From contig CAMPIM010000001.1 of the NCBI GenBank assembly GCA_946886365.1, positions 55,893 to 119,892 of the forward strand: a stretch of 64,000 nt of DNA, given 5' to 3'. The position numbers and the translations under genes were made by a program. Shown piece by piece: positions 40,271-48,885 of the stretch; within the stretch, counting starts at the first letter, position 1; every line of letters starts with the position of its first letter. A model generated the notes under the pieces. The model saw only the letters and a list, made by a program, of their open reading frames with translations, made no database searches and was not told where the DNA came from. Origin of the DNA: an uncultured Novosphingobium sp. GTDB taxonomy: Bacteria > Pseudomonadota > Alphaproteobacteria > Sphingomonadales > Sphingomonadaceae.

Positions 40271-41254
40271 TCAAAGGCTCATCAGGTCGCGTGCCATCTG
40301 TGCGATGGCATCGATGGACGGGATCGAAAGGGCTTCCAGATCACTGTGCTGGGGCAACGGAAAATCCTTCGCGCCAAGGCGCAGGATTGGTGCTTCCAGA
40401 TCGAAAAATGCGGTTTCCTGTATCTGCGCCGCAATTTCCGCGCCGGGTCCAGCGGTCTTGGCCGCTTCATGGACGACCATTGCACGATGCGTCTTGCGCA
40501 CCGATCCGAGCACGCAGTCCCAGTCCAGTGGCACAAGGCTGCGAAGATCGATCACCTCGACATCGATGCCGTCGGCAGCGAGCTGGTCGGCTGCGGCAAG
40601 TGAGCGAGATACCATCGACCCATAGGTTATCAGCGTCATGCTGTTGCCTGGGCGGCGGATCGCGGCCTTGCCGATCGGAACGATGAATTCAGGGTCGAGC
40701 GGGACAGATCCCTTGCTCCACCCCAGACTCTGGACACTGTGAAACAATACGGGGTTGGGTTCGCGCAGCGCCGCTTTCATAAGCCCCTTTGCGTCTTCGG
40801 GCGTCGAGGGAACGACCACCTTCAATCCCGGAAAATGCATCCCCAAGACTTCAGTGCAGCTTGAGTGTTCCGGTCCAGCGCCGCCCATCGCTCCGATCGG
40901 GAAAATGATGACGGCAGTCATCGGCACATTCAGGCCGTGCATATAGCGCCATTTAGCGAGCTTATGATAAATTTCATCGCCAGCGATCAGGGCGAAATCG
41001 CCAAAGCCCATATTGATGACGGGCTTCATCCCCGCAATCGCCGCCCCGGTGGCGAGGCCCGCCTCAAACGCTTCGGAAATATTGCTATCCACAACGCGGT
41101 CGACGCCGAACTCGTCGATCAGCCCCTTTTCCGTGCCGAACCATCCGCCCGTGGCGACACCTTGCCCCAGCACGAATATGCTGTCGTCGGCGCGCATTTC
41201 CTCAACCAGGGCAAGGCCCATCGCCGCATTATAGCCCATCGTTTCAGTCGACAT
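40271..41254 (-). CDS. 2-oxo-acid (pyruvate/acetoin-type) dehydrogenase E1 component, beta subunit
   Basis: This 327-residue subunit pairs with E1alpha in thiamine-diphosphate-dependent decarboxylation. It has MGYNAAMGLALVEEMRADDS, FVLGQGVATGGWFGTEKGLI, the FEAGLATGAAIAGMKPVINM block, FPIGAMGGAGPEHSSCTEVL, and the C-terminal transketolase domain with LITYGSMVSRSLAAADQL and VVHEAAKTAGPGAEIAAQI. The pattern is closest to acetoin dehydrogenase AcoB and related enzymes. Its ATG overlaps the E1alpha stop by 11 bases. Confidence 0.92.
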   Translation of the reverse strand: MSTETMGYNAAMGLALVEEMRADDSIFVLGQGVATGGWFGTEKGLIDEFGVDRVVDSNISEAFEAGLATGAAIAGMKPVINMGFGDFALIAGDEIYHKLAKWRYMHGLNVPMTAVIIFPIGAMGGAGPEHSSCTEVLGMHFPGLKVVVPSTPEDAKGLMKAALREPNPVLFHSVQSLGWSKGSVPLDPEFIVPIGKAAIRRPGNSMTLITYGSMVSRSLAAADQLAADGIDVEVIDLRSLVPLDWDCVLGSVRKTHRAMVVHEAAKTAGPGAEIAAQIQETAFFDLEAPILRLGAKDFPLPQHSDLEALSIPSIDAIAQMARDLMSL

Positions 41255-42191
41255 AATAAAGATCCCGTTCGATAACCGACATGTCGGGGTCGGGTGCGGC
41301 CTTTGCCTCCCGATAGGCCGCATCCACGATGCTTTCCGCCTCCTCGATCAGTCGCGCAGCGGCATTTCCCGAAAGCCGCGCAGCCAGAACATCCAGCGGA
41401 TCGCGATAATCGTCGAATTCGCTGTCGCTGCGATAATTTTGGGGATCGCCCGCATAATGCCCGCGACGGCGCGTGACCTTGGCTTCGATCAGCGTCGGAC
41501 CGTCCCCCCGGCGCGCGCGATCGACCGCTTCACGGGTTGCTGCATAGACTGCGATGGCATCCTGGCCATCGACGATGACACCCGGAATATGATAGCCCGC
41601 CGCGTAGTCAGCGATGTCCGTCGTCGGGTTGACCGATCCCAGACGCGTACCAACCAACAGGCCATTATTCTCGCAGAAATAGATCAGCGGCAATTTCCAT
41701 GCCGCAGCGTGGACCATGGTTTCGTGAAACGTGCCCCTTGCGGACGTGCCGTCGCCGAAATTTGCCAGCGAGACCCGCCCGTCCTTTCGGATCTTGGACG
41801 CAAGCGCTGACCCGCCAGCCAAAGGATAGACGCTGCCCAGTGTCGCGCCTTCGCCCATTATGCCGATCGAATAGTCGGCCCAATGAGGAACACCGCCACC
41901 TTTGCCGCGTGTCGCGCCCGACATCTTGCCGAGCAGGTCGCCAAGGATGGGGCCGGGCGCCATCCCCTTGCCAATCGCCCAAGCAGCGCCGCGTCCCTGA
42001 TACCAAAGATAATCCGATGTCGCGAGAGCGGCGGACGCGCCGATGGGCGCAGCCTCCTGTCCTTCGCCCGGATGCCACCAGCCGGAGAATTTATGATCGC
42101 GCGTGTGGCGCAGCATTAACCGTTCGATCGCGCGCGATACCGCCATGCGCGAGAACATCGTCTCGACGAGTTCTGAATTTGGCTCCGACAT
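41244..42191 (-). CDS. 2-oxo-acid (pyruvate/acetoin-type) dehydrogenase E1 component, alpha subunit
   Basis: This is a 315-residue subunit with the thiamine-diphosphate motif starting FGDGTSARGTFHETMVHAA and ending FCENN, and the usual GQEAAPIGASAAL and RGKGGGVPHWADYSIGIMG segments. It decarboxylates a 2-oxo acid and passes the product to E2. In this setting the substrate may be a branched or cyclic 2-oxo acid from ring breakdown, or acetoin/pyruvate; sequence does not decide. ATG 42191 follows GAAGAGGG; the frame is open to 42731, but that part overlaps the SDR gene and was rejected. Confidence 0.92.
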   Translation of the reverse strand: MSEPNSELVETMFSRMAVSRAIERLMLRHTRDHKFSGWWHPGEGQEAAPIGASAALATSDYLWYQGRGAAWAIGKGMAPGPILGDLLGKMSGATRGKGGGVPHWADYSIGIMGEGATLGSVYPLAGGSALASKIRKDGRVSLANFGDGTSARGTFHETMVHAAAWKLPLIYFCENNGLLVGTRLGSVNPTTDIADYAAGYHIPGVIVDGQDAIAVYAATREAVDRARRGDGPTLIEAKVTRRRGHYAGDPQNYRSDSEFDDYRDPLDVLAARLSGNAAARLIEEAESIVDAAYREAKAAPDPDMSVIERDLYYVD

Positions 42192-42235
42192 TGGCCCTCT
42201 TCCCATTTGATTGTTTGCGGCAAGACGCGCGTGCA

Positions 42236-42985
42236 TTATCCCGCCGTCTGCGCCCCATCGACGGGCATGGCGATACCGCTGACGCTCCGCGCGTCGTCCG
42301 ATCCCAGAAAGGCGATGGCAGCGGCGACTTCTTCGGCGTCGATCATGTCGCCCATCTTCGATGCATTGCGCATCAACAGGCTGACATCGACATCGTCTGG
42401 CCAGACGAGTTCCCCGGTCATTGCCGTTTTCACGCCGGTCGGACAGACGGCATTGACGCGAACGCCAGTGCTTGCGAATTCGACCGCCAACGACTTGGTG
42501 ATGCCGATCACGCCATGCTTGGTGGCGCAGTACGCGGTTGTATAGGCGATGCCGACAAGGCCCGCTGCCGAACTGATGTTGACGATGTTGCCCTTCGTCG
42601 CGATCAGGTGCGGCATCGCCGCCTGGCAGAGGTAAAATATGCTGCTCAGATTGACGCGTACCATCCGCTCCCAGCGGCCGTCGTCGAAACGGGCGAGCGG
42701 CGCCCAGTCCATGATGCCCGCGATGTTGCACAGCATGTCAATGCGGCCCGCCGCCTTTGCCGCCTCAGCGATGAAGGCGCGGCAGGAATCGGGATCGCCG
42801 GCATCGAACCCGATCACCACTGGCGTGGTCAGGGTATCGAGCGTGTCAGCCACGGCCTTTGCGCCCGCTTCGTTAAGATCACCAAGCACAAGTATCGCGC
42901 CTTCTGATGCCATCCGCCGGGCGGTGGCACGGCCGATGCCCGATGCGGCACCGGTTACGATGACGACCTTGTCTTTATATCGCAT
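42236..42985 (-). CDS. Short-chain dehydrogenase/reductase (SDR 1 of the cluster)
   Basis: This is a 249-residue classical SDR. NAD(P) binding: VTGAASGIGRATARRMASEG, with an Asp at the end of strand 2 (VLGDLNEAG) favouring NAD. NIAG replaces the common NNAG; the catalytic Ser precedes GLVGIAYTTAYCATKHG, with Tyr and Lys in YCATK. Length equals that of BaiA/hydroxysteroid dehydrogenases, but this group is too broad for substrate assignment. It lies between the E1alpha gene and a SnoaL-fold gene on the same strand. Confidence 0.9.
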   Translation of the reverse strand: MRYKDKVVIVTGAASGIGRATARRMASEGAILVLGDLNEAGAKAVADTLDTLTTPVVIGFDAGDPDSCRAFIAEAAKAAGRIDMLCNIAGIMDWAPLARFDDGRWERMVRVNLSSIFYLCQAAMPHLIATKGNIVNISSAAGLVGIAYTTAYCATKHGVIGITKSLAVEFASTGVRVNAVCPTGVKTAMTGELVWPDDVDVSLLMRNASKMGDMIDAEEVAAAIAFLGSDDARSVSGIAMPVDGAQTAG

Positions 42986-43000
42986 GAGATCCGCTCCTGT

Positions 43001-43465
43001 TCAGTTCGCTCGCGTGGGCGTTATCGCGCGCAGATCGCGTCCATGATCGGTCAGCGTGCCGATGAGATCATTGCCCATATGGCGTTCGATGAAGCGCCAT
43101 TTGCCATCGACCTTTGCCACGGTGTCGCGGTAATCTCCGCCGATGACGGGCTGGAGCGGCAGCGTGTCGGTTTGCTGGAAGACCATCACATAGGATGAAA
43201 CGACGGCTGTGCCCTCGTCCTTCGGCCGAATGATGACATTGCTTATGAAATGGCGCGTCCGTGGCGTTCCGTCCGAATAGGTGATGACCCAGTCGCGGAA
43301 CGAGGCTGCCATCGCGGCAGGATCGCGGTCGGCCATCAGCATCCCCGCGCTGTAAACGACAGCATGTTCAAAAAGGCGACCGACCGCGTCGAAATCGCCC
43401 CCGTCGAGCAGCATGGGGTAGGTGAAAATGAGATTCTGTATCTCGAAATAGTCCTCGCCGGTCAT
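43001..43465 (-). CDS. SnoaL/NTF2-fold protein of the scytalone dehydratase/BaiE-like type
   Basis: This 154-residue protein has the SnoaL_4 pattern: IQNLIFTYPMLLDGGDFDAV with Tyr and Asp, TRHFISNVIIRP with His, and DGKWRFIERHMGNDLIG near the end. The Tyr, Asp and His occupy the places used for catalysis in this dehydratase/isomerase group, which includes bile-acid 7-alpha-dehydratase BaiE. With steroid-type genes nearby, a dehydratase or isomerase acting on a hydroxylated ring is a fair idea but unproven. ATG 43465 has AAGGA six bases upstream; an upstream ATG at 43498 lacks a ribosome site. Confidence 0.8.
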   Translation of the reverse strand: MTGEDYFEIQNLIFTYPMLLDGGDFDAVGRLFEHAVVYSAGMLMADRDPAAMAASFRDWVITYSDGTPRTRHFISNVIIRPKDEGTAVVSSYVMVFQQTDTLPLQPVIGGDYRDTVAKVDGKWRFIERHMGNDLIGTLTDHGRDLRAITPTRAN

Positions 43466-43526
43466 TTTAATTCCTTTTGCGGTCTTTTGCCGCGCCATCG
43501 AGATTACTGGTGGCTCTGGCGATCAT

Positions 43527-43562
43527 CCACCTTCATTTGGGGTAAGTCGCCCAAACTGGTGG
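43527..43562. repeat. Interrupted inverted repeat between the BVMO and SnoaL genes
   Basis: CCACC...TTTGGG...CCCAAA...GGTGG forms a dyad of 11 bp with small internal gaps around an eight-base centre. It lies in the 110-base gap between two minus-strand genes and may be an RNA hairpin that affects transcript processing, or an operator. Confidence 0.45.
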
Positions 43563-43575
43563 ACTGCGCGCGCGA

Positions 43576-45054
43576 TTACGCCAGTTCGAAATCCTCCATC
43601 CGTGGCGCGGCCATCGATTGGGCGAAATGGTCGTAACTCCATGGCCATGTCTGGGGCACGCCCTGCGCGTCTAGATACCAGCTCGTGCATCCAGAGCCGA
43701 ATATGGTCTGCTTCGCGGCCGCGATACGGCGCTCCTCATAATCAGCCATGGCCTGGGGCGTTGCGGCGATTGCGGAACAGCGACCGTCGCGCAAAAGATC
43801 GAGGAGTTGGTCGATATAGTCCCATTGCCGCTCAGCGATGTCGATCAGCGAGAAATTGCCTACTGGTGCGGTGGGGCCGTTGAGCAGGAACAGGTTGGGG
43901 AAATCGGGCACGGTGATTGCGTAATACGCGGTCGGTCGCAGCGCCCAGGCATCATCGAGGTCACTACCGCCTCGTCCGATTACCTTAATGGGGCGCACGA
44001 AACGGTCGGTCTTGAAGCCCGTTGCCAATACCAACACGTCCAGTTCGTGCAGCGTGCCATCTTTCATGCGGACACCTGTGGCCTCGACCTGTTCGATTGC
44101 TCCCGTCTCAACGATCACACCGGGACGTTGCACCGCCTCATAATAGTCGGGCGAATAAATCAGCCGCTTGCAGGCCGCGCGATAATCGGGCCGGAGTTTT
44201 TCGCGCAGTGCCGGGTCCTGAATATTGTCCTCCAGATTACGCAGGACGATGCCTTCTATTTCCGCCATTTCGGGCGAATCCACCTCAATGATCGCCTTGT
44301 TAAACCGCCGGATGCCGGCCCAATATTCCTCGCCGAAGCGGATCGCGTCGATCTTGGACACATCCGAACGAAAGGCGTGGCGATCGGTTTCCGAATAGAT
44401 GAAGTTCTGGACCGGCATGATCCATTGTGGCGACCGCTGGAAATGGACAAGCGTGCTGGCGCGGGTCGACAGGGCCGAGACGATCTGGACGCCGGTCGAA
44501 CCATTGCCAATCACGCCGATGCGTCGGCCGTCGAGCGCTACGCTATCGTCCCAGCGTGCGCTGTGAAAGCTATCGCCCCCGAAGTCCTCCAGGCCGGGAA
44601 TGGCCGGGATATTGGGGTGATGCAACACGCCGGTCGCGGCGATGATGACATCGACGATGTCTTTGCGGCCATCGGACGTCTCGATATGCCAACGGCCATC
44701 AACGTAGCGGCAGTCCATCACTTCCGAATTGAAGCGGATGCGGTCACGGAGCCGATAATCATCCGCGACCCGTTCGAAATAATGCTGAATCTCCGGACCG
44801 GGGGAGAAAAACTGCGTCCATTCCGGGTTGGGCGCGAAACTATAGGTATAGGCATGGGCGGGAACGTCGCAGGTCAGGCCCGGATAACGGTTTTCCCGCC
44901 ATGTGCCGCCGACGGTGTCGCCTTTTTCGTAGATGGTGAAATCTGCATCACCCTTCTGGTCTAGCCGAATCCCGGCGAGCAGTCCGGCCATACCCGCGCC
45001 AATTATCGCAAACCGTAAACTGCGGTGGCCGGTTTCCATTTCCTGTTTAGCCAT
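43576..45054 (-). CDS. Baeyer-Villiger-type flavin monooxygenase
   Basis: This is a 492-residue FAD/NADPH enzyme. The FAD site is FAIIGAGMAGLLAGIRL, followed by GGTWRENRYPGLTCDVPAHA. The BVMO fingerprint F-x-G-x3-H-x3-W-D is present as FGGDSFHSARWD, and the NADPH site is GRRIGVIGNGSTGVQIV. These enzymes insert oxygen next to a ketone, giving an ester or lactone; in steroid and terpenoid pathways they cleave side chains or rings. The substrate here is unknown. ATG 45054 gives MAKQEMETGHR; ATG 45036 is possible. The gene precedes the SnoaL gene in a minus-strand unit. Confidence 0.9.
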   Translation of the reverse strand: MAKQEMETGHRSLRFAIIGAGMAGLLAGIRLDQKGDADFTIYEKGDTVGGTWRENRYPGLTCDVPAHAYTYSFAPNPEWTQFFSPGPEIQHYFERVADDYRLRDRIRFNSEVMDCRYVDGRWHIETSDGRKDIVDVIIAATGVLHHPNIPAIPGLEDFGGDSFHSARWDDSVALDGRRIGVIGNGSTGVQIVSALSTRASTLVHFQRSPQWIMPVQNFIYSETDRHAFRSDVSKIDAIRFGEEYWAGIRRFNKAIIEVDSPEMAEIEGIVLRNLEDNIQDPALREKLRPDYRAACKRLIYSPDYYEAVQRPGVIVETGAIEQVEATGVRMKDGTLHELDVLVLATGFKTDRFVRPIKVIGRGGSDLDDAWALRPTAYYAITVPDFPNLFLLNGPTAPVGNFSLIDIAERQWDYIDQLLDLLRDGRCSAIAATPQAMADYEERRIAAAKQTIFGSGCTSWYLDAQGVPQTWPWSYDHFAQSMAAPRMEDFELA

Positions 45055-45101
45055 GAGTCGGTGCGCTTTCGATGTTGTCTTGGTGATTTTGTGGCATGCG
45101 T

Positions 45102-46070
45102 TCAGGCGACCCATTCGGGCGGACTGTTCAACTCGGACAGCCGTCTTTCCTTGAGCGCACTAAGGTATAGCGCGATCGCATCGCCGGTATTTTCGATGAG
45201 ATCGATATGGTCCGTCGCAATGGCTTCATCGAAATGGTCGCGCACCTCCTCGATGGTCAGGTCGCCACCGGCATAACCTTTTGAAAAGCCGGTCACGATT
45301 TTGGCGAAACGGCCAGAGGATGCAGCGATCGACTGGCCGGTGCATGTTGCATCGCGATGGACCAGCCAGGCGACCACTGACGCCACGCGTTCGGGTGTGG
45401 CGGCCTTTTCCATCCAGTCGCGAATGTCGCTGTCGGGAAGATGCATGGCGACCAGCCGGGTAAAGGCGGCTGGCGAGATCGCATTGCACGTAATCCCGTG
45501 CGGCGCGCCCTCCATGGCCAACGCCCGCACGAACCCCATCATCGCCATCTTTGCCACCGGGTAGCCGATTCCGGCGCCTCCACCCATCCCGAACATCGAA
45601 TCCGACAATGTGCAGACGATGCGCCCGTACTGTTGACGCAGCATCGCTGGCCATGCGGCGTGTACGAGATGGAAGGGGGCATAGGCATGGATCTGCATCT
45701 GATGGTCGAACTGCGCCAACTCCATCTCAGCGAAGGATTGTGTCACGTCCGGCGCAATGCTGCCGGCGTTGTTGATGACGATATCGACCCGGCCCCAACG
45801 ATCGAGTGCAAGCGCGACAAGGCGTTGCGCGGTCGAGGGGTCCGTCACGTCGCCAGCATCGGCGATCGCCTCACCGCCCAGCGCCATGATGTCGCCGACC
45901 ACGGCCTCGGCCAGATCCGACGATTTTCCACCACCTGTAGTCGATCCGCCCAGATCGTTGACGATGACCTTTGCGCCACGCGCAGCCAGTATCCGGGCAT
46001 AGCTTCTGCCCAAACCCCGCCCCGCACCGGTGACGATGGCGACCTGGCCGTCATAGCGTAGCTGTTCCAA
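45102..46070 (-). CDS. Short-chain dehydrogenase/reductase, MFE2/3-hydroxyacyl-CoA dehydrogenase-like (SDR 2)
   Basis: This is a 322-residue SDR, longer than the classical kind. It starts with YDGQVAIVTGAGRGLGRSYA and has VIVNDLGGSTTGGGKSSDLA, the pattern of peroxisomal multifunctional-enzyme-2 dehydrogenases; catalytic Ser and Tyr/Lys lie in TLSDSMFGMGGGAGIGYPVA and K. A C-terminal tail of about 70 residues follows the fold (DLTIEEVRDHFDEAI). It may oxidise a 3-hydroxyacyl-CoA during side-chain breakdown. The start is TTG 46070, with AAGGAG seven bases ahead; no in-frame ATG covers the Rossmann motif. First gene of the leftward unit. Confidence 0.88.
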   Translation of the reverse strand: MEQLRYDGQVAIVTGAGRGLGRSYARILAARGAKVIVNDLGGSTTGGGKSSDLAEAVVGDIMALGGEAIADAGDVTDPSTAQRLVALALDRWGRVDIVINNAGSIAPDVTQSFAEMELAQFDHQMQIHAYAPFHLVHAAWPAMLRQQYGRIVCTLSDSMFGMGGGAGIGYPVAKMAMMGFVRALAMEGAPHGITCNAISPAAFTRLVAMHLPDSDIRDWMEKAATPERVASVVAWLVHRDATCTGQSIAASSGRFAKIVTGFSKGYAGGDLTIEEVRDHFDEAIATDHIDLIENTGDAIALYLSALKERRLSELNSPPEWVA

Positions 46071-46276
46071 ACATCTTCTCCTTAGCCGGATGTCGTGCGG
46101 CGCATCCGATCTCCATTGGCTGATCCAAAAGACGGCGTCGCTCCACCCCCAAATTGACTAGACCGTGATTTACAGCGCCTCCTCTGTTTGGATGAGGCAC
46201 CGGCTTTTCCAACGGAGCATGTTGCCGGAACAGAACTGGCGATACGACCAGCATAGGATGAGGATCGGGCGGTTTC
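46071..46276. promoter_or_regulatory. Divergent promoter region of the catabolic cluster
   Basis: 206 bases separate the leftward SDR (46070) from the rightward SDR (46277). It must hold both promoters. A CCCCCAAAT string at 46146-46154 recurs in the other divergent gap (53331) and near 43541 on the minus strand. No regulator gene is adjacent. Confidence 0.55.
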
Positions 46277-47047
46277 ATGATGTTCAAAAACAGGTCCGCG
46301 TTGATCACGGGCGGCGGTTCGGGAATCGGTGCCGCCGCAGCAATGCGCCTTGCCGAGGAAGGTTGCCGCGTTGCGATCGTTGATATCCGGGCAGGCGAAG
46401 GGCAGCGCATTGTTGATTTGATCACGAAGCGCGGCGGCCATGCTATCGCCATCGCGGGCGATGTGTCCTGCGAAGCCGATACTGTCCGCTTTTTCGACGA
46501 AGCCGAAACGGCGCTCGATGGGCTGGACATAGCTTTTCTCAACGCTGGGGCGTTGCAGGACTATGGTCCCTTCGACACGATCACGGTCGACCAGTTCGAC
46601 CGGATGATTGCAATCAATCTGCGCGGGCCTTTCCTGGGTCTGCGACAGGCGCAGCGGCGACTGCGCCCCGGTGGCGCGGCGGTTGTAACGGCCTCTGCAG
46701 CCGCGTTGCTCGGCTTTTCCGATGCCGTGGGGTATACTGCCGCCAAGCATGGCGTCGTTGGCCTAGTCCGCGCCGCAGCACGCGAATTTGCCGCGCGCGG
46801 CCTGCGGGTCAATGCGATTTGTCCCGGCCCGGTGCAGACGCCAATGGTAGGCGCACCTCCGCAGGATGAGCTTCTGCCGCCCGAAAATATCACACCGCCG
46901 ACCTACCGTGGTGAACTGACGCCGCAGATGGTGGCGGAAGTCGCGCTGTTCCTGATGGGACCGGCATCGGCGGCAATCAACGGGCAGGCGCAGCTTGTCG
47001 ACGCAGCGCTGCTGTCCGCCTTTCCGACCGCCCCAGACGCCAACTGA
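46277..47047 (+). CDS. Short-chain dehydrogenase/reductase (SDR 3)
   Basis: This is a 256-residue classical SDR: ITGGGSGIGAAAAMRLAEEG, Asp in VAIVDIRAGEG (NAD preference), NAGALQDYG, and catalytic TASAAALLGFSDAVGYTAAK followed by HG. The end (INGQAQLVDAALLSAFP) is slightly unusual in lacking the common VDGG. First gene of a rightward unit that continues with SRPBCC, MFS, SDR, alcohol dehydrogenase and KstD-like genes. Substrate not determinable. Confidence 0.9.
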   Translation: MMFKNRSALITGGGSGIGAAAAMRLAEEGCRVAIVDIRAGEGQRIVDLITKRGGHAIAIAGDVSCEADTVRFFDEAETALDGLDIAFLNAGALQDYGPFDTITVDQFDRMIAINLRGPFLGLRQAQRRLRPGGAAVVTASAAALLGFSDAVGYTAAKHGVVGLVRAAAREFAARGLRVNAICPGPVQTPMVGAPPQDELLPPENITPPTYRGELTPQMVAEVALFLMGPASAAINGQAQLVDAALLSAFPTAPDAN

Positions 47048-47061
47048 ACAAAGGACCGACC

Positions 47062-47574
47062 ATGCTCGACACCGCCTTCGATCACAAAACCGGCTTTGAT
47101 CCGGCCAATGTCGTGAGTTCCGACAAGGTCACGATCGAGGCGCCTGCCGGAATAGTGTGGGAGATTCTGGTCGATCTGGACCGTTATGGGGAATGGAACC
47201 CCTTTTGCGTGAAGGCGGCATCCACGCTCGAAATCGGCGCGCCGGTCCATATGAGCCTTGTCAACTATCCCAATCCCGGCGCGCTGCTGGTGAATTGCGA
47301 ATATGTCTGCGCGTTTGAGCCAGAGCGGCGACTGGCGTGGGAGGCGCCCTGGCACGAGGCATGGCCCTATGCCGCACGCCGCGACCAGATGATCGAGCCC
47401 GTTGAGGGAGGAAATTGCCGTTATTGGTCGACCGACGCGTTTCTGGGTGAAAACGGCGTTCATGTGATGCGCTTTTGCGGTCCGTGGGTGAAACGGGCCT
47501 TCGACGATACCGCCCGTGCGCTCAAGGCCCGTGCTGAGGCTTTCCATGCCGAGCGGCGAGCTGGCTCACAATGA
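47062..47574 (+). CDS. SRPBCC (START-like) domain protein
   Basis: This 170-residue protein has the SRPBCC fold: VTIEAPAGIVWEILVDLDRY then GEWNPFCVKAA at the start, the middle strands around EYVCAFEPERRLAWEAPWHE, and a long C-terminal helix (WVKRAFDDTARALKARAEAF). Such proteins bind large hydrophobic ligands and include polyketide cyclases and carriers. In this cluster it may bind the steroid-like substrate or an intermediate. Its stop overlaps the next start by four bases, so it is co-translated with the MFS carrier. Confidence 0.82.
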   Translation: MLDTAFDHKTGFDPANVVSSDKVTIEAPAGIVWEILVDLDRYGEWNPFCVKAASTLEIGAPVHMSLVNYPNPGALLVNCEYVCAFEPERRLAWEAPWHEAWPYAARRDQMIEPVEGGNCRYWSTDAFLGENGVHVMRFCGPWVKRAFDDTARALKARAEAFHAERRAGSQ

Positions 47575-48857
47575 CCGCGAGCACGGGTCAGACGATGCAA
47601 CCGCAGCGATTTGATAGTGAAGCAGCCTTCTTGCCGACAGGGGACAGGCCATCCCGCTTTCTGGGGTGGCGCATGGTGTGGATCGCCGCGTTGACGCAGA
47701 ATGTTGCGGTCGGGTTAACCTTCGGGTCTTTCGGTACGCTCGTCCTTGCCATCGAGCAGCGTTTTGCGACGACGCGAACGCTTTCAACGCTGGCCATTTC
47801 GCTGACTATTCTGGTTCTATCGCTCGGTGCGCCGATGATCGGCATGCTCCTTGTGCGTATGTCGATCCGCCGCATGATGACGATCGGCGCATTGCTTGCC
47901 GCTAGCGGCTATGTGCTGCTGCCCTTCTCTACGGGCATCGGCATGTTCCTTGGGTTATTCGCTCTGCTCGTGTCGCCCGGCGTCTTGTTGCTGGGCGTGA
48001 TGCCGTCCAACATCCTGGTAAGCAACTGGTTCATTCGTGGACAGGGCCGTGCACTGGGCTTCGTCACCATGCCGGTGTTCGTGATGATCGTGCCGATGAT
48101 CAGTTCGTGGGCACTCCAGCGGTTTGGGCTTGATGCCGTACTCATCGGGCTTGGCCTTGCCCATCTGATCGTCCTGCCGTTCATGTCACTGGTGATTGAT
48201 CGGCCCGAACAGGTTGGCCAGGTTCCGCTCGGTAATGACGAAGCCAACAGCCCGATCGAAGTGCCGTCACTGCTATCCGCGCGGGATATGCTGTCCCGAC
48301 CGGCGACCTGGTTCGTGACCGCCGCCATCGGCATCGCCGTGGGGGGTGGCATCCTGAAAGCCGCTCATCTGGTGCCACTCGTCATGGCACAGGGTTGGCC
48401 GCTGGGCGAAGCATCCTTCCTGCTCGCCATTTCCGGCGGTACAGGCATATTGGGCGCGATTGCGTTCGGTTGGCTTGCCGACAGGTTCGGGCCGGGGCAC
48501 GCTCTGGCGCTCAACTGCCTTGTCCAGGGCATGGTCTGGTTCATCTTCCTCCAGCCGGTCGGCTATTCGCTGCTGGTGCTGGATGCGATTATAGTGGGTG
48601 CGTGCGGTGGCGGGATTGCGGCAGCGCAGGGCGTGCTGCTGACCCGGCTCTTCGGCATCCGTAATTTTGCCCGCGCAATGGGCCTTGTGACACTGTTCAC
48701 CGTCCCGTTCACCTTCGGTATTTCACCGCTGGCGAGCGCGCTGTTCGACGCCACCGGCAGTTACTGGACGCCGATCATGCTGCAAATCGCCGGCTTCGGC
48801 CTGGCCGCCTGTATTTTCCTGTTGGTCGAGCGTCGCGCGCGCCGCGCGGCTGACTGA
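47571..48857 (+). CDS. MFS transporter (oxalate/formate- or monocarboxylate-type)
   Basis: This is a 428-residue inner-membrane carrier with twelve predicted helices in two halves joined near residues 205-230. WRMVWIAALTQNVAVGLTFG, the first-half ML-x-x-R loop (LVRMSIRRMMTIGALLAASG) and the second-half GWLADRFGPGHALALNC loop fit the MFS monocarboxylate/oxalate-formate group. It probably imports the growth substrate or an acidic derivative across the inner membrane, working with the TonB receptor at the end of the cluster. Overlaps the SRPBCC gene by four bases. Confidence 0.88.
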   Translation: MTASTGQTMQPQRFDSEAAFLPTGDRPSRFLGWRMVWIAALTQNVAVGLTFGSFGTLVLAIEQRFATTRTLSTLAISLTILVLSLGAPMIGMLLVRMSIRRMMTIGALLAASGYVLLPFSTGIGMFLGLFALLVSPGVLLLGVMPSNILVSNWFIRGQGRALGFVTMPVFVMIVPMISSWALQRFGLDAVLIGLGLAHLIVLPFMSLVIDRPEQVGQVPLGNDEANSPIEVPSLLSARDMLSRPATWFVTAAIGIAVGGGILKAAHLVPLVMAQGWPLGEASFLLAISGGTGILGAIAFGWLADRFGPGHALALNCLVQGMVWFIFLQPVGYSLLVLDAIIVGACGGGIAAAQGVLLTRLFGIRNFARAMGLVTLFTVPFTFGISPLASALFDATGSYWTPIMLQIAGFGLAACIFLLVERRARRAAD

Positions 48858-48885
48858 CATTGTTTCAAGACATCTGGAGATGAAC

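Noticed and set aside
42192..42731. N-terminal extension of E1alpha
   Set aside because: It overlaps the SDR gene in another frame; the conserved E1alpha N-terminus starts at 42191.
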